57,403 nt of DNA. It comes from Chloroflexi bacterium TSY (GTDB taxonomy: Bacteria; Chloroflexota; Anaerolineae; Caldilineales; Caldilineaceae). This document shows, in pieces, positions 36,230 to 44,577 of the stretch (the stretch's first letter is position 1; each line of letters starts with the position of its first letter). The stretch lies in NCBI GenBank assembly GCA_019217005.1, contig JAHBNG010000096.1, positions 1 through 57,403 of the forward strand, given 5' to 3'. The notes under the pieces are model-generated. The model ran no database searches, had not been told where the DNA came from, and saw only the letters and a list, made by a program, of their open reading frames with translations. Position numbers and translations under genes: made by a program.

Positions 36230-36742
36230 CTAACGGCCACCGAAGAGAAAGCGTCGCAGAAAGCCAGGAAGTGATTGACCAAATTGTCTCACTAAAATCG
36301 GATCGAGGCCCAGGGCAAACCCAGAGCGAGTAAGAGTTACAACGAAAGCAGCGACCGTTAACAACACATAGGTCCAGATCCACTCTGTGCCACCGGAGTG
36401 AGCAATCCAAAGATTCAGGAAAAAGAGCGTTGCACCTGCACCCATGAGGGCGGTAAAACCCCCAAGGAACAATCCTATACCGAGTAAAAGCTCAACCACC
36501 AGTTGAAAGATAGCAAAAAGACCGGGTACTTGCAAAACGGTACTCTCAATCATAGCCCGATAGAAAGCTGGGCCACCACCTGTATCATTGAAAATGTAAT
36601 TGAATAACCCTCGAATCCCGTCGGCGGTATAAACTCCCTTTACGAGATTGTCATACCAAGCAACCAACACGATAATGCCTAATGTGATGCGAAGCAACGC
36701 AAGCGCCGTTCGTGTGCGCTGAAGTTCATTTGACTCCGCCAT
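36230..36742 (-). CDS. DoxX-like membrane protein
   Basis: The protein has 170 aa with four hydrophobic segments: LALLRITLGIIVLVAWYDNL, VPGLFAIFQLVVELLLGIGL, FTALMGAGATLFFLNLW and WIWTYVLLTVAAFVVTL. The arrangement is that of the DoxX/TQO small-subunit family. Its function is usually inferred only from context; nothing nearby points to sulfur oxidation. GGAGAG precedes the ATG. Confidence 0.8.
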   Translation of the reverse strand: MAESNELQRTRTALALLRITLGIIVLVAWYDNLVKGVYTADGIRGLFNYIFNDTGGGPAFYRAMIESTVLQVPGLFAIFQLVVELLLGIGLFLGGFTALMGAGATLFFLNLWIAHSGGTEWIWTYVLLTVAAFVVTLTRSGFALGLDPILVRQFGQSLPGFLRRFLFGGR

Positions 36743-37158
36743 AATTCTCTCCCTATGAATAATTTAGTACACTGTCAACTAAATAATTGGGTATTCGTCA
36801 ACCCCCCACCCATCCTCCTTGCAGGGGTAGGTTTTTCAGCAACAGACTCAAAAAGGGTCGAAATTGGGCCTGAATCGGGTGTTTTGGACCCTAAAATGGC
36901 CGGTTTTGACCCCGAAATTGGGTCTACCGGAAAAAACCTACCCCTCAAAGCACCCATCCTCCCCCAGTTTGGGGGAGGAGCGGAATTCTCGTCAGCGATG
37001 TGACAGTTCCCTCCTCAAACTGGGGAAGGTTAGGGTGAGGTCAGAATACCAGTAAACTTAGTTTACGCAGAATTTAGTAATGACGATCAAATAATTCATC
37101 GATGTCATTCGCGAGCGAAACGAAGAGTCTTTGATGAATTATTCAATATGGAGGTCCC
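36743..37158. repeat. Non-coding gap with long inverted repeats
   Basis: There is no gene. The arms AGGGGTAGGTTTTT (36823-36836) and AAAAACCTACCCCT (36932-36945) enclose an inner pair built on GGGTCGAAATTGGG/CCCCGAAATTGGG. Downstream are CCCCCAGTTTGGGGG and a looser repeat of it. The structure resembles a small non-autonomous palindromic element. Confidence 0.6.
37090..37143 (-). terminator. Hairpin at the 3' end of the amino-acid ABC operon
   Basis: AATAATTCATC (37090-37100) pairs with GATGAATTATT (37133-37143), 16 nt beyond the binding-protein stop. There is no strong T-run, so terminator function is tentative. Confidence 0.35.
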
Positions 37159-38004
37159 TTAATCTGGCCACACTTCCATCTGTCCACCTAAGGGCAATTC
37201 GATCATAGCATCTGGACCGGTAAACCACTTGTCATAGATTTCCTGATAGGTGCCATCTTTCCAGATTTCCTGAAGGGCATAGTTAACCGCGTCACGCCAA
37301 GCAGATTGGTCATTGGGGACGCCGATGCCAAACTGTACAGGATTATGACCGCCGGGAAGCAGTTCAAGACCAGGATCACCCGCGGCAAGTGCCAATAAGG
37401 TAATGTTATCTTCCGTATACCCTTCGACAGCGCCATCGCGCAGTGCTTGCATGGCGGCCAACTTATCGCTGAACTCCACAATTTCTGGTTCAGCGCCACC
37501 CGCTGCTGCACTGTATTGTTTCCATGACGGAATCGCCGAGCTGCCAGCATTTGCGGCGACCTTTTGACCAAACAATTCCTCAATCGTTTCGTACTCATCG
37601 GTCCGTATCAAAAACGACTGATTGTCCCAGAAATAAGTGATACTAAAATCGATGGCATTGTCTCGCTGCCGCGTGTGATTCATACTGGCGATAGAGAGAT
37701 CGACGCGATTTTCTTGCAGAAAGCTAATACGAGTTGTGCCATCGACAACAATCAGTTCATGCTCGACCCCTAACTCGTCTGCCATTGCGTTGGCCAAATC
37801 TACGTCGAAACCAACCCACTCACCACTTTCGTTCACAAAACTTAAGGGCGGATTGTCGTTACGAATGCCGATGCGGACAACGCCCTCACGTTGAATCCGA
37901 TCGAGGGTAGATTCAATGGGCAGAGTTGTACAAGCGGCTAGAAAGAGGACAAATGATCCCAAAATCATACCAACGGATCGATAACATAACGGTTTTGACT
38001 GCAT
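37159..38004 (-). CDS. Polar amino-acid ABC transporter, substrate-binding lipoprotein
   Basis: Family 3 extracellular binding protein of about 281 aa. The signal has the lipobox VLFLAAC. The mature part has VVRIGIRNDNPPLSFVNESG, WVGFDVDLANAMADELG, RVDLSIASMNHTRQR, a GQKVAANAGSS block and AVNYALQEIWKDGTYQEIYDKW. AAGGAGA lies upstream of the ATG at 38004. It is the last gene of a three-gene - strand group with two permeases. An acidic or polar amino acid is the likely ligand (inference). Confidence 0.92.
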   Translation of the reverse strand: MQSKPLCYRSVGMILGSFVLFLAACTTLPIESTLDRIQREGVVRIGIRNDNPPLSFVNESGEWVGFDVDLANAMADELGVEHELIVVDGTTRISFLQENRVDLSIASMNHTRQRDNAIDFSITYFWDNQSFLIRTDEYETIEELFGQKVAANAGSSAIPSWKQYSAAAGGAEPEIVEFSDKLAAMQALRDGAVEGYTEDNITLLALAAGDPGLELLPGGHNPVQFGIGVPNDQSAWRDAVNYALQEIWKDGTYQEIYDKWFTGPDAMIELPLGGQMEVWPD

Positions 38005-38144
38005 TGTAAGCCATGTTCTCCTTAGATTAGACTGAGCACTGCCGCAAATGAGGGTAAATTGGCTCGCGTTCTTTTGATTCGAACAGTCAATGTTGATTCT
38101 CATCTACGAGCGAGTGCCGGATGGATATATGTTGATCACAGAAC

Positions 38145-38867
38145 CTAATAGTTTACCAATGAGTGCATCAAATCAGTCGATTGTCGGCGCTGTGTCCATC
38201 GTTGCACTCCATACGATAGACCAAACGCAACAGCAAAATAGAGTAGTCCAACGAGAACATAAAGCGGCACCCAATATGGTGCATTGGTCACGTCACTTCC
38301 CAGCGCAATGTGTGCCACTGTCATGAGCTCAGCGACGCTGATGATGATCACAACCGATGTGTCCTTGAAGAGGCTAATGGCCTGACCAACCAAGGCTGGC
38401 GTCATGACTCGTATTGCGTGGCGCAATTGAATGCGCAGATAAATCTGTTGCGGTGACGCACCCAATACACGTGCTGATTCGATAAGCTGTTTCGGCACGC
38501 TGCGTAATCCAGCTCGCAAAATTTCAATCTGATACGCGCTGCTATAGAGTGCCAATGCGATAACAGCCGATGTTCGGGGGGTTAGATTTTGACCAAACCA
38601 ACGTCCGCCAACTATCTGATGAATCAACAAAAGCAACAGCACCAATGGCAATCCTCTCAGAAGATCGACATAACAGTGAACAAACCAGCGCACCATTGCC
38701 TTGCGGGTATCGGACAAGGCAGCAAATAGAATTGCAATTAGAAACCCGATCCCGACACCGATAAGTGCCAAGAAGATGCTCAAACATAATCCACCTGGGC
38801 GGTTACCGGGAAATCCAATTAGCAGATTGGGTAAATTTTCGCACAGAAATTGCAACTGCTGAGACAC
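38145..38867 (-). CDS. Amino-acid ABC transporter permease (second)
   Basis: HisMQ/GltJK-type permease, 240 aa, GTG start with GGAAGA upstream. It has about five membrane segments. The cytoplasmic EAA-like loop IESARVLGASPQQIYLRIQLRHAIRV marks the contact with the ATPase. VDLLRGLPLVLLLLLIHQ is also typical of the family. It pairs with the permease at 38998-39735. Confidence 0.92.
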   Translation of the reverse strand: MSQQLQFLCENLPNLLIGFPGNRPGGLCLSIFLALIGVGIGFLIAILFAALSDTRKAMVRWFVHCYVDLLRGLPLVLLLLLIHQIVGGRWFGQNLTPRTSAVIALALYSSAYQIEILRAGLRSVPKQLIESARVLGASPQQIYLRIQLRHAIRVMTPALVGQAISLFKDTSVVIIISVAELMTVAHIALGSDVTNAPYWVPLYVLVGLLYFAVAFGLSYGVQRWTQRRQSTDLMHSLVNY

Positions 38868-38997
38868 GAAAGAATCTTCCTTAGGCTGAGTTCTGTATGA
38901 AAATGTGGTTTTATTTTATCTCGTAGAACTGTAGGAAACACCATAATTTCAGCGTGATTCTTTTACAACTACTTAGACATCACAGGTGGCGAATATC

Positions 38998-39735
38998 TTA
39001 CGTGACAATAGCAGTTTTCTTTTGAAACCGCCGATCAACACCACGCAGCAACTGGGCAAAGACGATCGAGAGAGCCAAATAGATCGCTGCCGCCAATAGC
39101 AGAAACTCAAGCGCACGAAATGTGCGCGTCACCGCGGTCTGTGTCATCTGGAAAAATTCTGGAACGGCGACAAACGAAGCCAATGCTGTATTCTTCATAT
39201 TGTGGATCAATCTGGTTGAAATTGCGGGGAATGCAATTCGAATCGCATTTGGCAATAAAATCGTCTGGAACAAATGCCAGTTAGATGCACCGAGTGTTTG
39301 GGCCGCATCAATATGCTCACGTGCAATCGCGCTAACACCGGCCCGAAATAGTTCTGCCAAGTAGCCACTCGTGTTGAGTGTTAGACCAAGTAAGGCCGCC
39401 AGGGCATAATAGGGCAGAGACAAGCCAGTTACAGCACCAAGCCAGTCCATCAATACATTGTTAAAAAAGAGAGCCTGCCGAAGCTCGGGGGGAAACATAT
39501 TGGGTACGGCAAATGCCCAAAAAATAATCAGAACCAAGGCCGGAACATTGCGGTGGATTTCTATAAATCCGATCGCCGCCCAACGCCAATATTTCTGGCG
39601 TGAAAGACGCAAGGTACCAAACAAAATCCCTATAATTAAAGAGAAAATTGACGTCACAATCGTCAGGCCCATCGTGATGTAGATACCTTGTAGAAGTAAC
39701 GCAGTTGTTTCAGGTGTTAACCAATCGATATACAT
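38998..39735 (-). CDS. Amino-acid ABC transporter permease (first)
   Basis: HisMQ-type permease, 245 aa. It shows LLLQGIYITMGLTIVTSI, FIEIHRNVPALVLIIFWAF, AELFRAGVSAIAREHIDAAQTLGASN (EAA loop) and NMKNTALASFVAVPEF. It is the first gene of the cluster in transcription order. No ATP-binding subunit is next to the cluster, so the ATPase must be encoded elsewhere or be shared. Confidence 0.92.
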   Translation of the reverse strand: MYIDWLTPETTALLLQGIYITMGLTIVTSIFSLIIGILFGTLRLSRQKYWRWAAIGFIEIHRNVPALVLIIFWAFAVPNMFPPELRQALFFNNVLMDWLGAVTGLSLPYYALAALLGLTLNTSGYLAELFRAGVSAIAREHIDAAQTLGASNWHLFQTILLPNAIRIAFPAISTRLIHNMKNTALASFVAVPEFFQMTQTAVTRTFRALEFLLLAAAIYLALSIVFAQLLRGVDRRFQKKTAIVT

Positions 39736-39858
39736 TTACGATTTTGAATTTGCAGGTGTATGGGACAGAGATACTTATGCGACATCGTGATAGAAAATTT
39801 TGTCAACTGAATTTCATTCATACATTTCACAAGGCTTGTGGCTATCGTCAATTCGCAA

Positions 39859-39958
39859 GGCTTTCCAAAAAATAAAATCCCCAATTCAAAGGGAAAAGCC
39901 AAAGCCATTCCAGGATGATACGTTCCATCTTATGGGTAATTTTTTTCTGGAATGGCCT
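39859..39958. repeat. Two-hairpin intergenic repeat, family R2, copy b
   Basis: AAGGCTTTCC pairs with GGGAAAAGCC, and GCCATTCCAG (39904-39913) pairs with CTGGAATGGC (39947-39956). The plan is the same as at 8526-8632. The remaining non-coding sequence (39736-39858 and 39959-40070) shows nothing I can name. Confidence 0.65.
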
Positions 39959-40070
39959 AAATCTTAATGGTCACAACGACTGTTCTGCGAACAAAAAATC
40001 GTAAAGGTCACTCTATTGGCGGCGCATGTAGATCCTCACTCACGGTGGGGAGATAAACATTGCGTTTTTT

Positions 40071-41000
40071 TCACAAAGAGTCCCGTACATCGAGCATTGG
40101 GAGATCCTGTCGCGTCAGATCATAGAGCGCTTCAAACGGGACAACAGCATCTGTCCGTTGCGCTATGTCGGCCCACTCCTCGATCCATTCTCGATCGATC
40201 CCGTCGACATCGTCCACAATACGCAGCCGATCGATCTTATACAGCTCTTTTAGTTGCTTGACTTCCGCGGCAACGCTTTCGGGAGAACGCTGCCGGAACC
40301 CAATGCCATGGACTGCATCCTGGCACCATTCACAACCATAAGGACAGCCACGAGATGTGGCAATCGTCATTGATGCGTAACCGTTTGTCTCTTGCCACGT
40401 GTCGAGGTATCGTTCCATATCGATCAGGTCGCGAGCGGGCGTTGGCAGCTCATCCAAGTCAGCAATTGGAGGGCGTGGATGATTGACAATGCAGTTGATG
40501 TCGAACTCGTGACCAGATGAATTCTTGTCTGACTTATCTCGGTAGGCAATGCCCAACTCATGTTGCCAAGACGACCAGTTCAAACAATCTCTATCCAGTA
40601 AATCAAGCAAAGCGACCAGGGTCTGTTCGCCTTCATGATGAACCACAAGATCGATCTGGGGGTACACCAAGTATCGGCACGGCTCCTTCGTCGGTTCGGG
40701 TCCGCCCAAAATTACAAACGCGCCAAAATTTTGCGCCATCTGCGCCAGCGTCAAGGCTGTATTGCGTGTCGGCTGTAGCATGGAAATACCGACCATGTCA
40801 GGTTGTTCTCTGTGAAGACAATCTAAAAAGGCTGACTCATCCTTTTTGAAAGTTCCATCAAAAATGGCAACCTGATGATTTTGTTCCCGAACATAGGCTG
40901 CAAGATAGAGAATTCCCAATGGGAAATAAGGACTGCTTGCCGCCTGCTCATCGGGATTCTTGCTCAAGAAGAGCGGGTGGCAGAGAAGAAGTTTCGCCAT
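40071..41000 (-). CDS. B12-binding radical SAM protein, C-terminally truncated
   Basis: The ATG at 41000 gives about 309 aa. An N-terminal cobalamin-binding-like domain (LLLCHPLFLSKNP, SPYFPLGILYLAAYV, DMVGISMLQPTRN, VILGGPEPT) is followed by the radical SAM cluster motif TSRGCPYGCEWCQ and RLRIVDDVDGIDREW. Family members continue about 150 residues further; here the frame stops soon after LYDLTRQDLPML, with an unrelated tail (DVRDSL). So the barrel is incomplete and activity is doubtful. The substrate is unknown. Confidence 0.8.
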   Translation of the reverse strand: MAKLLLCHPLFLSKNPDEQAASSPYFPLGILYLAAYVREQNHQVAIFDGTFKKDESAFLDCLHREQPDMVGISMLQPTRNTALTLAQMAQNFGAFVILGGPEPTKEPCRYLVYPQIDLVVHHEGEQTLVALLDLLDRDCLNWSSWQHELGIAYRDKSDKNSSGHEFDINCIVNHPRPPIADLDELPTPARDLIDMERYLDTWQETNGYASMTIATSRGCPYGCEWCQDAVHGIGFRQRSPESVAAEVKQLKELYKIDRLRIVDDVDGIDREWIEEWADIAQRTDAVVPFEALYDLTRQDLPMLDVRDSL

Positions 41001-41032
41001 GTTGTGATTTGTTTCTTTGTTTTTCCCAAGTA

Positions 41033-41285
41033 TCAGTCGATCCAATTTTTGCGGAGGAGGTGTTCTCTAATGCCGGTCGCTGTCGAGTAGAGCCGCATTA
41101 GAGATTACACGCAGTAGGATTTCTCAGAGGTAGAGCGTTCAAATGGCGAAAAAAGACGCAGTAGAGAATCTCGGACCATTTGGCCCGCTCGAGTCTGTTT
41201 TGACTGAGAAATGCAGGATTATGTCTACTGCGTGTAATAGAGAATGCTCCTTCCGCGGATATTAGACACATTTTGGATCGACTGA
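41033..41285. mobile_element. 253-bp MITE, family M2
   Basis: The inverted ends are TCAGTCGATCCAA and TTGGATCGACTGA, flanked by GTA (41030-41032 and 41286-41288). Internally it carries two further opposed copies of ATTACACGCAGTAG. Its ends differ from those of family M1 by one base in the first 13. Confidence 0.8.
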
Positions 41286-41288
41286 GTA

Positions 41289-41505
41289 TCAGTAGATCCA
41301 AATTTCAGGTTTTGAGAGAGAATTCTGGCTAAACAGTTGACATAAATACAAATTTGCCGGTCGATATCTAGTTTTTGCGTTAGATTTGGGCGATTTTCAG
41401 ATATGAAATAGGTTGTTTTCTGTAACCGAAATCTGAATAAATGACTCCAAAATCCCTGCAATCTCGACTGAAAATCGCCAAAAACGCCAAATTTGGATCT
41501 ACTGA
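41289..41505. mobile_element. 217-bp MITE, family M1, copy 2
   Basis: The ends and length match copies 1 and 3. It is flanked by GTA on both sides (41286-41288 and 41506-41508), the left GTA being shared with the M2 element. Confidence 0.9.
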
Positions 41506-41673
41506 GTATGGTTTTTTGTTTCAAACAGATCGAAGTGTACGAGGTTAGGATTGTGGATTCCGTAAGCTTTCTAACTTTGGGCGATTAAGAACCCAACCGA
41601 AAAGTGGTTTTGCGTCCAACCCGTTTCTCGGGCGTAAGGACATTGTCACAGAGCTTTTCGGATAGACAATCAG

Positions 41674-42051
41674 TTATTGGACAACGCTGACCATTACCGT
41701 GTCTGCGCTCGAATTTCCTTGACCATCATCCACAAGAAGCTCTATTTCCCATTCACCAACTTCGTCGGCTAACATAGATGCCTCAAGCGTAAATGAACAG
41801 TTTGCATCAATCTCACGAATCACTTTCCCGTCATATTCAGGCATGCTGTCTGGCGCGTCAAGAACGGTCCATTTGTAATTGTCAATCTCACCTTCTGACA
41901 GGCAGCCATCAAAAGTCGGAGAGTCACCTACATTGACATCGAAATCCTCGCCGGCATTTGCCTGGAGCGCGGGAGAATTTTGGCACGCAAGACAGATTCC
42001 GCAGACCAACGTCAAACTAATCAACGTAACAACAATGCGCAAAATATACAT
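41674..42051 (-). CDS. Small Ig/PKD-like lipoprotein
   Basis: The protein has 125 aa with a lipobox (GICLAC) after a short hydrophobic signal. The mature part, QANAGEDFDVNVGDSPTFDG to GEWEIELLVDDGQGNSSADTV, follows the PKD/K-type Ig pattern (a GxDxxV start and an ELxVDDGxG end). It is divergent from the ADP-ribosylglycohydrolase-like lipoprotein gene, with a shared promoter region of under 100 bp. Confidence 0.7.
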   Translation of the reverse strand: MYILRIVVTLISLTLVCGICLACQNSPALQANAGEDFDVNVGDSPTFDGCLSEGEIDNYKWTVLDAPDSMPEYDGKVIREIDANCSFTLEASMLADEVGEWEIELLVDDGQGNSSADTVMVSVVQ

Positions 42052-42078
42052 TGAGTCTCTCCTCTGTTACGATATACT
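42051..42078 (+). promoter_or_regulatory. Candidate promoter for the ARH-like lipoprotein
   Basis: TTGAGT (42051-42056) and TATACT (42073-42078) with 16-bp spacing. The -35 box overlaps the start of the divergent gene. Confidence 0.35.
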
Positions 42079-42134
42079 TTACTACTCTACGACAAAATAA
42101 AGATGTCACGATACAAAGGTGCAAAACGTATAGG

Positions 42135-43289
42135 ATGGAAAACTTAACACGAACTTACATCATCATGCGTTATTATACATTAATTTTTATGATCACAGGA
42201 GTTTTGCTTGTCCAATGTCGGTCAACATCTCAAACGAGCGGGCCTGGACAGGTTCTCTCTGCCGATGTCTATTTCGACAAAGTCCGTGGTGCTTGGCAAG
42301 CAATCTTGGTGGCGAATTATACAGGATTGGCGCACGAGGGAATCTACCTAGATGAACCAGGACCGGGCAACTCGATTGAACTCGTGTTGCTTGATGAATG
42401 GCCTACGGACGATGATACATCTGTTGAATGGGTGGATTTGCATATTTTGGAAACACATGGTCTCGATCCGACCTATGAACAGATACGAGATGAGTGGGTC
42501 GATCATCTGAACCATGATATCTGGGTCTCGACCCGAAAGGCTCGTGATCTCATGGATGAGGGTATTCTTCCACCTGAAACGGGCAGCCCAGAACTCAATC
42601 CTGACGGGGTTTGGTCAATTGATGCACAGCTACAAAACGAGCTATTCGGTCTCATCGCACCGGGGATGCCGGATGTTGCAGCACAGCGTGCTCGCTATTT
42701 TGCTCGGGTAACCAACAGCGGGCTGGCTGTCGAAGTCAGCGCTTTTTACGCAACCCTATACGCTTTGGCCTTTTTTGAATCCGATGTTCCAACACTGATC
42801 GAAATGGCTCAACAAGATTTCCCATCAGATGGCGAAGTCAATGAAGTGATCAACAACGTTCGCCAGTGGTATGATGCTCATCCCACCAACTGGCGAGAGA
42901 CGCGAAGTCTAATCCGTGATACGTATGATAATGATCCTGAATGGTGGGGATCAAAAGTAAATTTCGGTTGCACAATCATGGCCCTCTTCTATGGTCAGGG
43001 CGACATGATGCAGACAATGACAATTGCAGGGCTAGCTGGTTGGGATGCAGACAACAATATGACCACAAGTGTTGGGTTGTTGGCCTTAATTGGCGGATAT
43101 GAGCAGTTGCCCGAACCAATTCGTTCGGCCAGCGATCTATACTATAATGAGGATGTAACTGGCGATCTGCCCAAATATCAGACAGTGAGCGAAATAGCTG
43201 CCCGGACTCAAGCATTAGCCGAGCAAGTTATCGTGGCGGAAGGAGGAAGTGTAGCCGATGGGCGCTATTTTGTTGCCGTTGAGCAGTGA
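42135..43289 (+). CDS. Exported ADP-ribosylglycohydrolase-like lipoprotein
   Basis: The protein is about 384 aa. An N-terminal signal ends in a lipobox (GVLLVQC), so the enzyme is predicted to sit outside the cytoplasmic membrane. Family marks of the ARH/DraG fold are YFDKVRGAWQAILVAN near the start, the metal-binding WPTDDDTSVEW (a TDDT-type motif), WWGSKVNFGCTIMALFYGQGD, and GWDADNNMTTSVGLLALIGG (the second metal loop, usually ADTD-N-AA). The start could be the ATG at 42135 or 42165; both give a lipoprotein signal. The substrate is unknown, perhaps an N-linked ribosyl compound brought in by the neighbouring transporter. Confidence 0.8.
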   Translation: MENLTRTYIIMRYYTLIFMITGVLLVQCRSTSQTSGPGQVLSADVYFDKVRGAWQAILVANYTGLAHEGIYLDEPGPGNSIELVLLDEWPTDDDTSVEWVDLHILETHGLDPTYEQIRDEWVDHLNHDIWVSTRKARDLMDEGILPPETGSPELNPDGVWSIDAQLQNELFGLIAPGMPDVAAQRARYFARVTNSGLAVEVSAFYATLYALAFFESDVPTLIEMAQQDFPSDGEVNEVINNVRQWYDAHPTNWRETRSLIRDTYDNDPEWWGSKVNFGCTIMALFYGQGDMMQTMTIAGLAGWDADNNMTTSVGLLALIGGYEQLPEPIRSASDLYYNEDVTGDLPKYQTVSEIAARTQALAEQVIVAEGGSVADGRYFVAVEQ

Positions 43290-43337
43290 TGCAAGATACA
43301 ACCCTGACTAAACCCATTTATTAAAGGAATCAGAATC

Positions 43338-44171
43338 ATGGCAATTACGCGAACAGAAATTCTCAAGCGACTCCATGCCCAAGCTGCAGCAGGCAACCCA
43401 ATTGTTGGTTGTGGTGCAGGAACGGGTATCTCGGCTAAGCTGGCCGAGGCTGGCGGAGCAGACGTCATCATCATCTACAATTCAGGTCGTTATCGTATGG
43501 CTGGGCGTGGTTCGCTGGCGGGGATGATGCCTTATGGCGACGCGAATGGCATTGTTGTCGAGATGGCATCCGAGGTGTTGCCCGTTGTAAAAGATGTGCC
43601 TGTCTTGGCGGGTGTCTGCGGCACCGATCCATTCCGTCTGATGCCGATCTTTCTAAAGCAACTGAAGGAAATCGGTTTTTCTGGTGTTCAAAACTTTCCC
43701 ACGGTCGGTCTAATTGACGGGATCTTTCGAGACAACCTGGAAGGCACGGGCATGGGTTACGACAAAGAGGTGGAAGCCATTCGTCTGGCCCATGAGATCG
43801 ATCTCTTCACCTCGCCCTATGTCTTTACACCAGACGAAGCCAAGGCGATGGCTCAAGCCGGCGCGGATATGTTGGTCGCCCACGTGGGCTTGACCACCGC
43901 AGGAACGATCGGCGCTTCAGTGGCATATACGCTTGACGAAGCAATTGACCAAGTCCTCGCGATTGCCGAAGCTGGGCGTAGCGTTCGTTCGGACATTCTC
44001 GTAATCTGTCATGGCGGTCCTTTTGACGAACCGGAAAATGTGGGTCAGGCTCTAGCTCGTATGCCCTCGATTGCTGGCTTCTTTGGTGCATCAAGCATTG
44101 AGCGGTTGCCCACAGAACGGGCGATTACGGGACAGGTTGCGGCTTTCAAAGCTCTTGAATTGGGCACTTAG
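43338..44171 (+). CDS. PEP-hydrolase-like TIM-barrel protein
   Basis: The protein has 277 aa and matches the family annotated as phosphoenolpyruvate hydrolase/Tm-1-like. Motifs seen are [84 protein letters not shown] and [23 protein letters not shown] precedes the ATG. It follows the ARH-like lipoprotein gene by 48 nt and precedes a carbohydrate ABC transporter, suggesting one catabolic unit. The true reaction is unproven for most members. Confidence 0.85.
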   Translation: MAITRTEILKRLHAQAAAGNPIVGCGAGTGISAKLAEAGGADVIIIYNSGRYRMAGRGSLAGMMPYGDANGIVVEMASEVLPVVKDVPVLAGVCGTDPFRLMPIFLKQLKEIGFSGVQNFPTVGLIDGIFRDNLEGTGMGYDKEVEAIRLAHEIDLFTSPYVFTPDEAKAMAQAGADMLVAHVGLTTAGTIGASVAYTLDEAIDQVLAIAEAGRSVRSDILVICHGGPFDEPENVGQALARMPSIAGFFGASSIERLPTERAITGQVAAFKALELGT

Positions 44172-44278
44172 AACGTAGACATTATAAGGATAGAAAAATA
44201 GGACACGGATTATCCCAGAGTCAATCCGTGAAATCTGTGTTCATCCGTGTCCCATCTTCTGTATCCTTATAATCTCTC

Positions 44279-44455
44279 GTGTTTTAAAAGTGCGATCAGT
44301 GCCGGTTGAGTAGCCGGAGGCGCATCGAAACCAAACGGGTTGACCTGCGAAAGCTGATTTCACTTCGATACGCAAGCTACCCAGTACAGGCGATACCGCC
44401 AGGCCACTCAACCGGCGTTTGCTCACGTTCGTCAGACTCTCAAAACACGCTCTTA
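44279..44455. repeat. Intergenic repeat, family R3, copy b
   Basis: The ends are GTGTTTTAAAAGTG and TCTCAAAACACGC. The core GCCGGTTGAGTAGCCGGAGG and CATCGAAACCAAA are shared with 34296-34415, plus an extra insert with AAGCTACCCAGTACAGG. A separate small hairpin (GGACACGGAT/ATCCGTGTCC) lies just before it at 44209-44258. Confidence 0.75.
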
Positions 44456-44577
44456 GAGAAACCGAAGATTGGGCTCTCTTATTGACAGAAGCTCATGATT
44501 CTTCTACAATATCGAACGTATCAAGCAAATGTCGTCATTTGTCTGCTTGACAAAACCTCCCTACTACTCTCAATCTT

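Noticed and set aside
41509..41673. Short similarity to the IS630 remnant flank (CGGGCGTAAGGACATTG versus CGGGTAAAGACATTG)
   Set aside because: Too short and divergent to call an element; noted only as a possible worn IS end.
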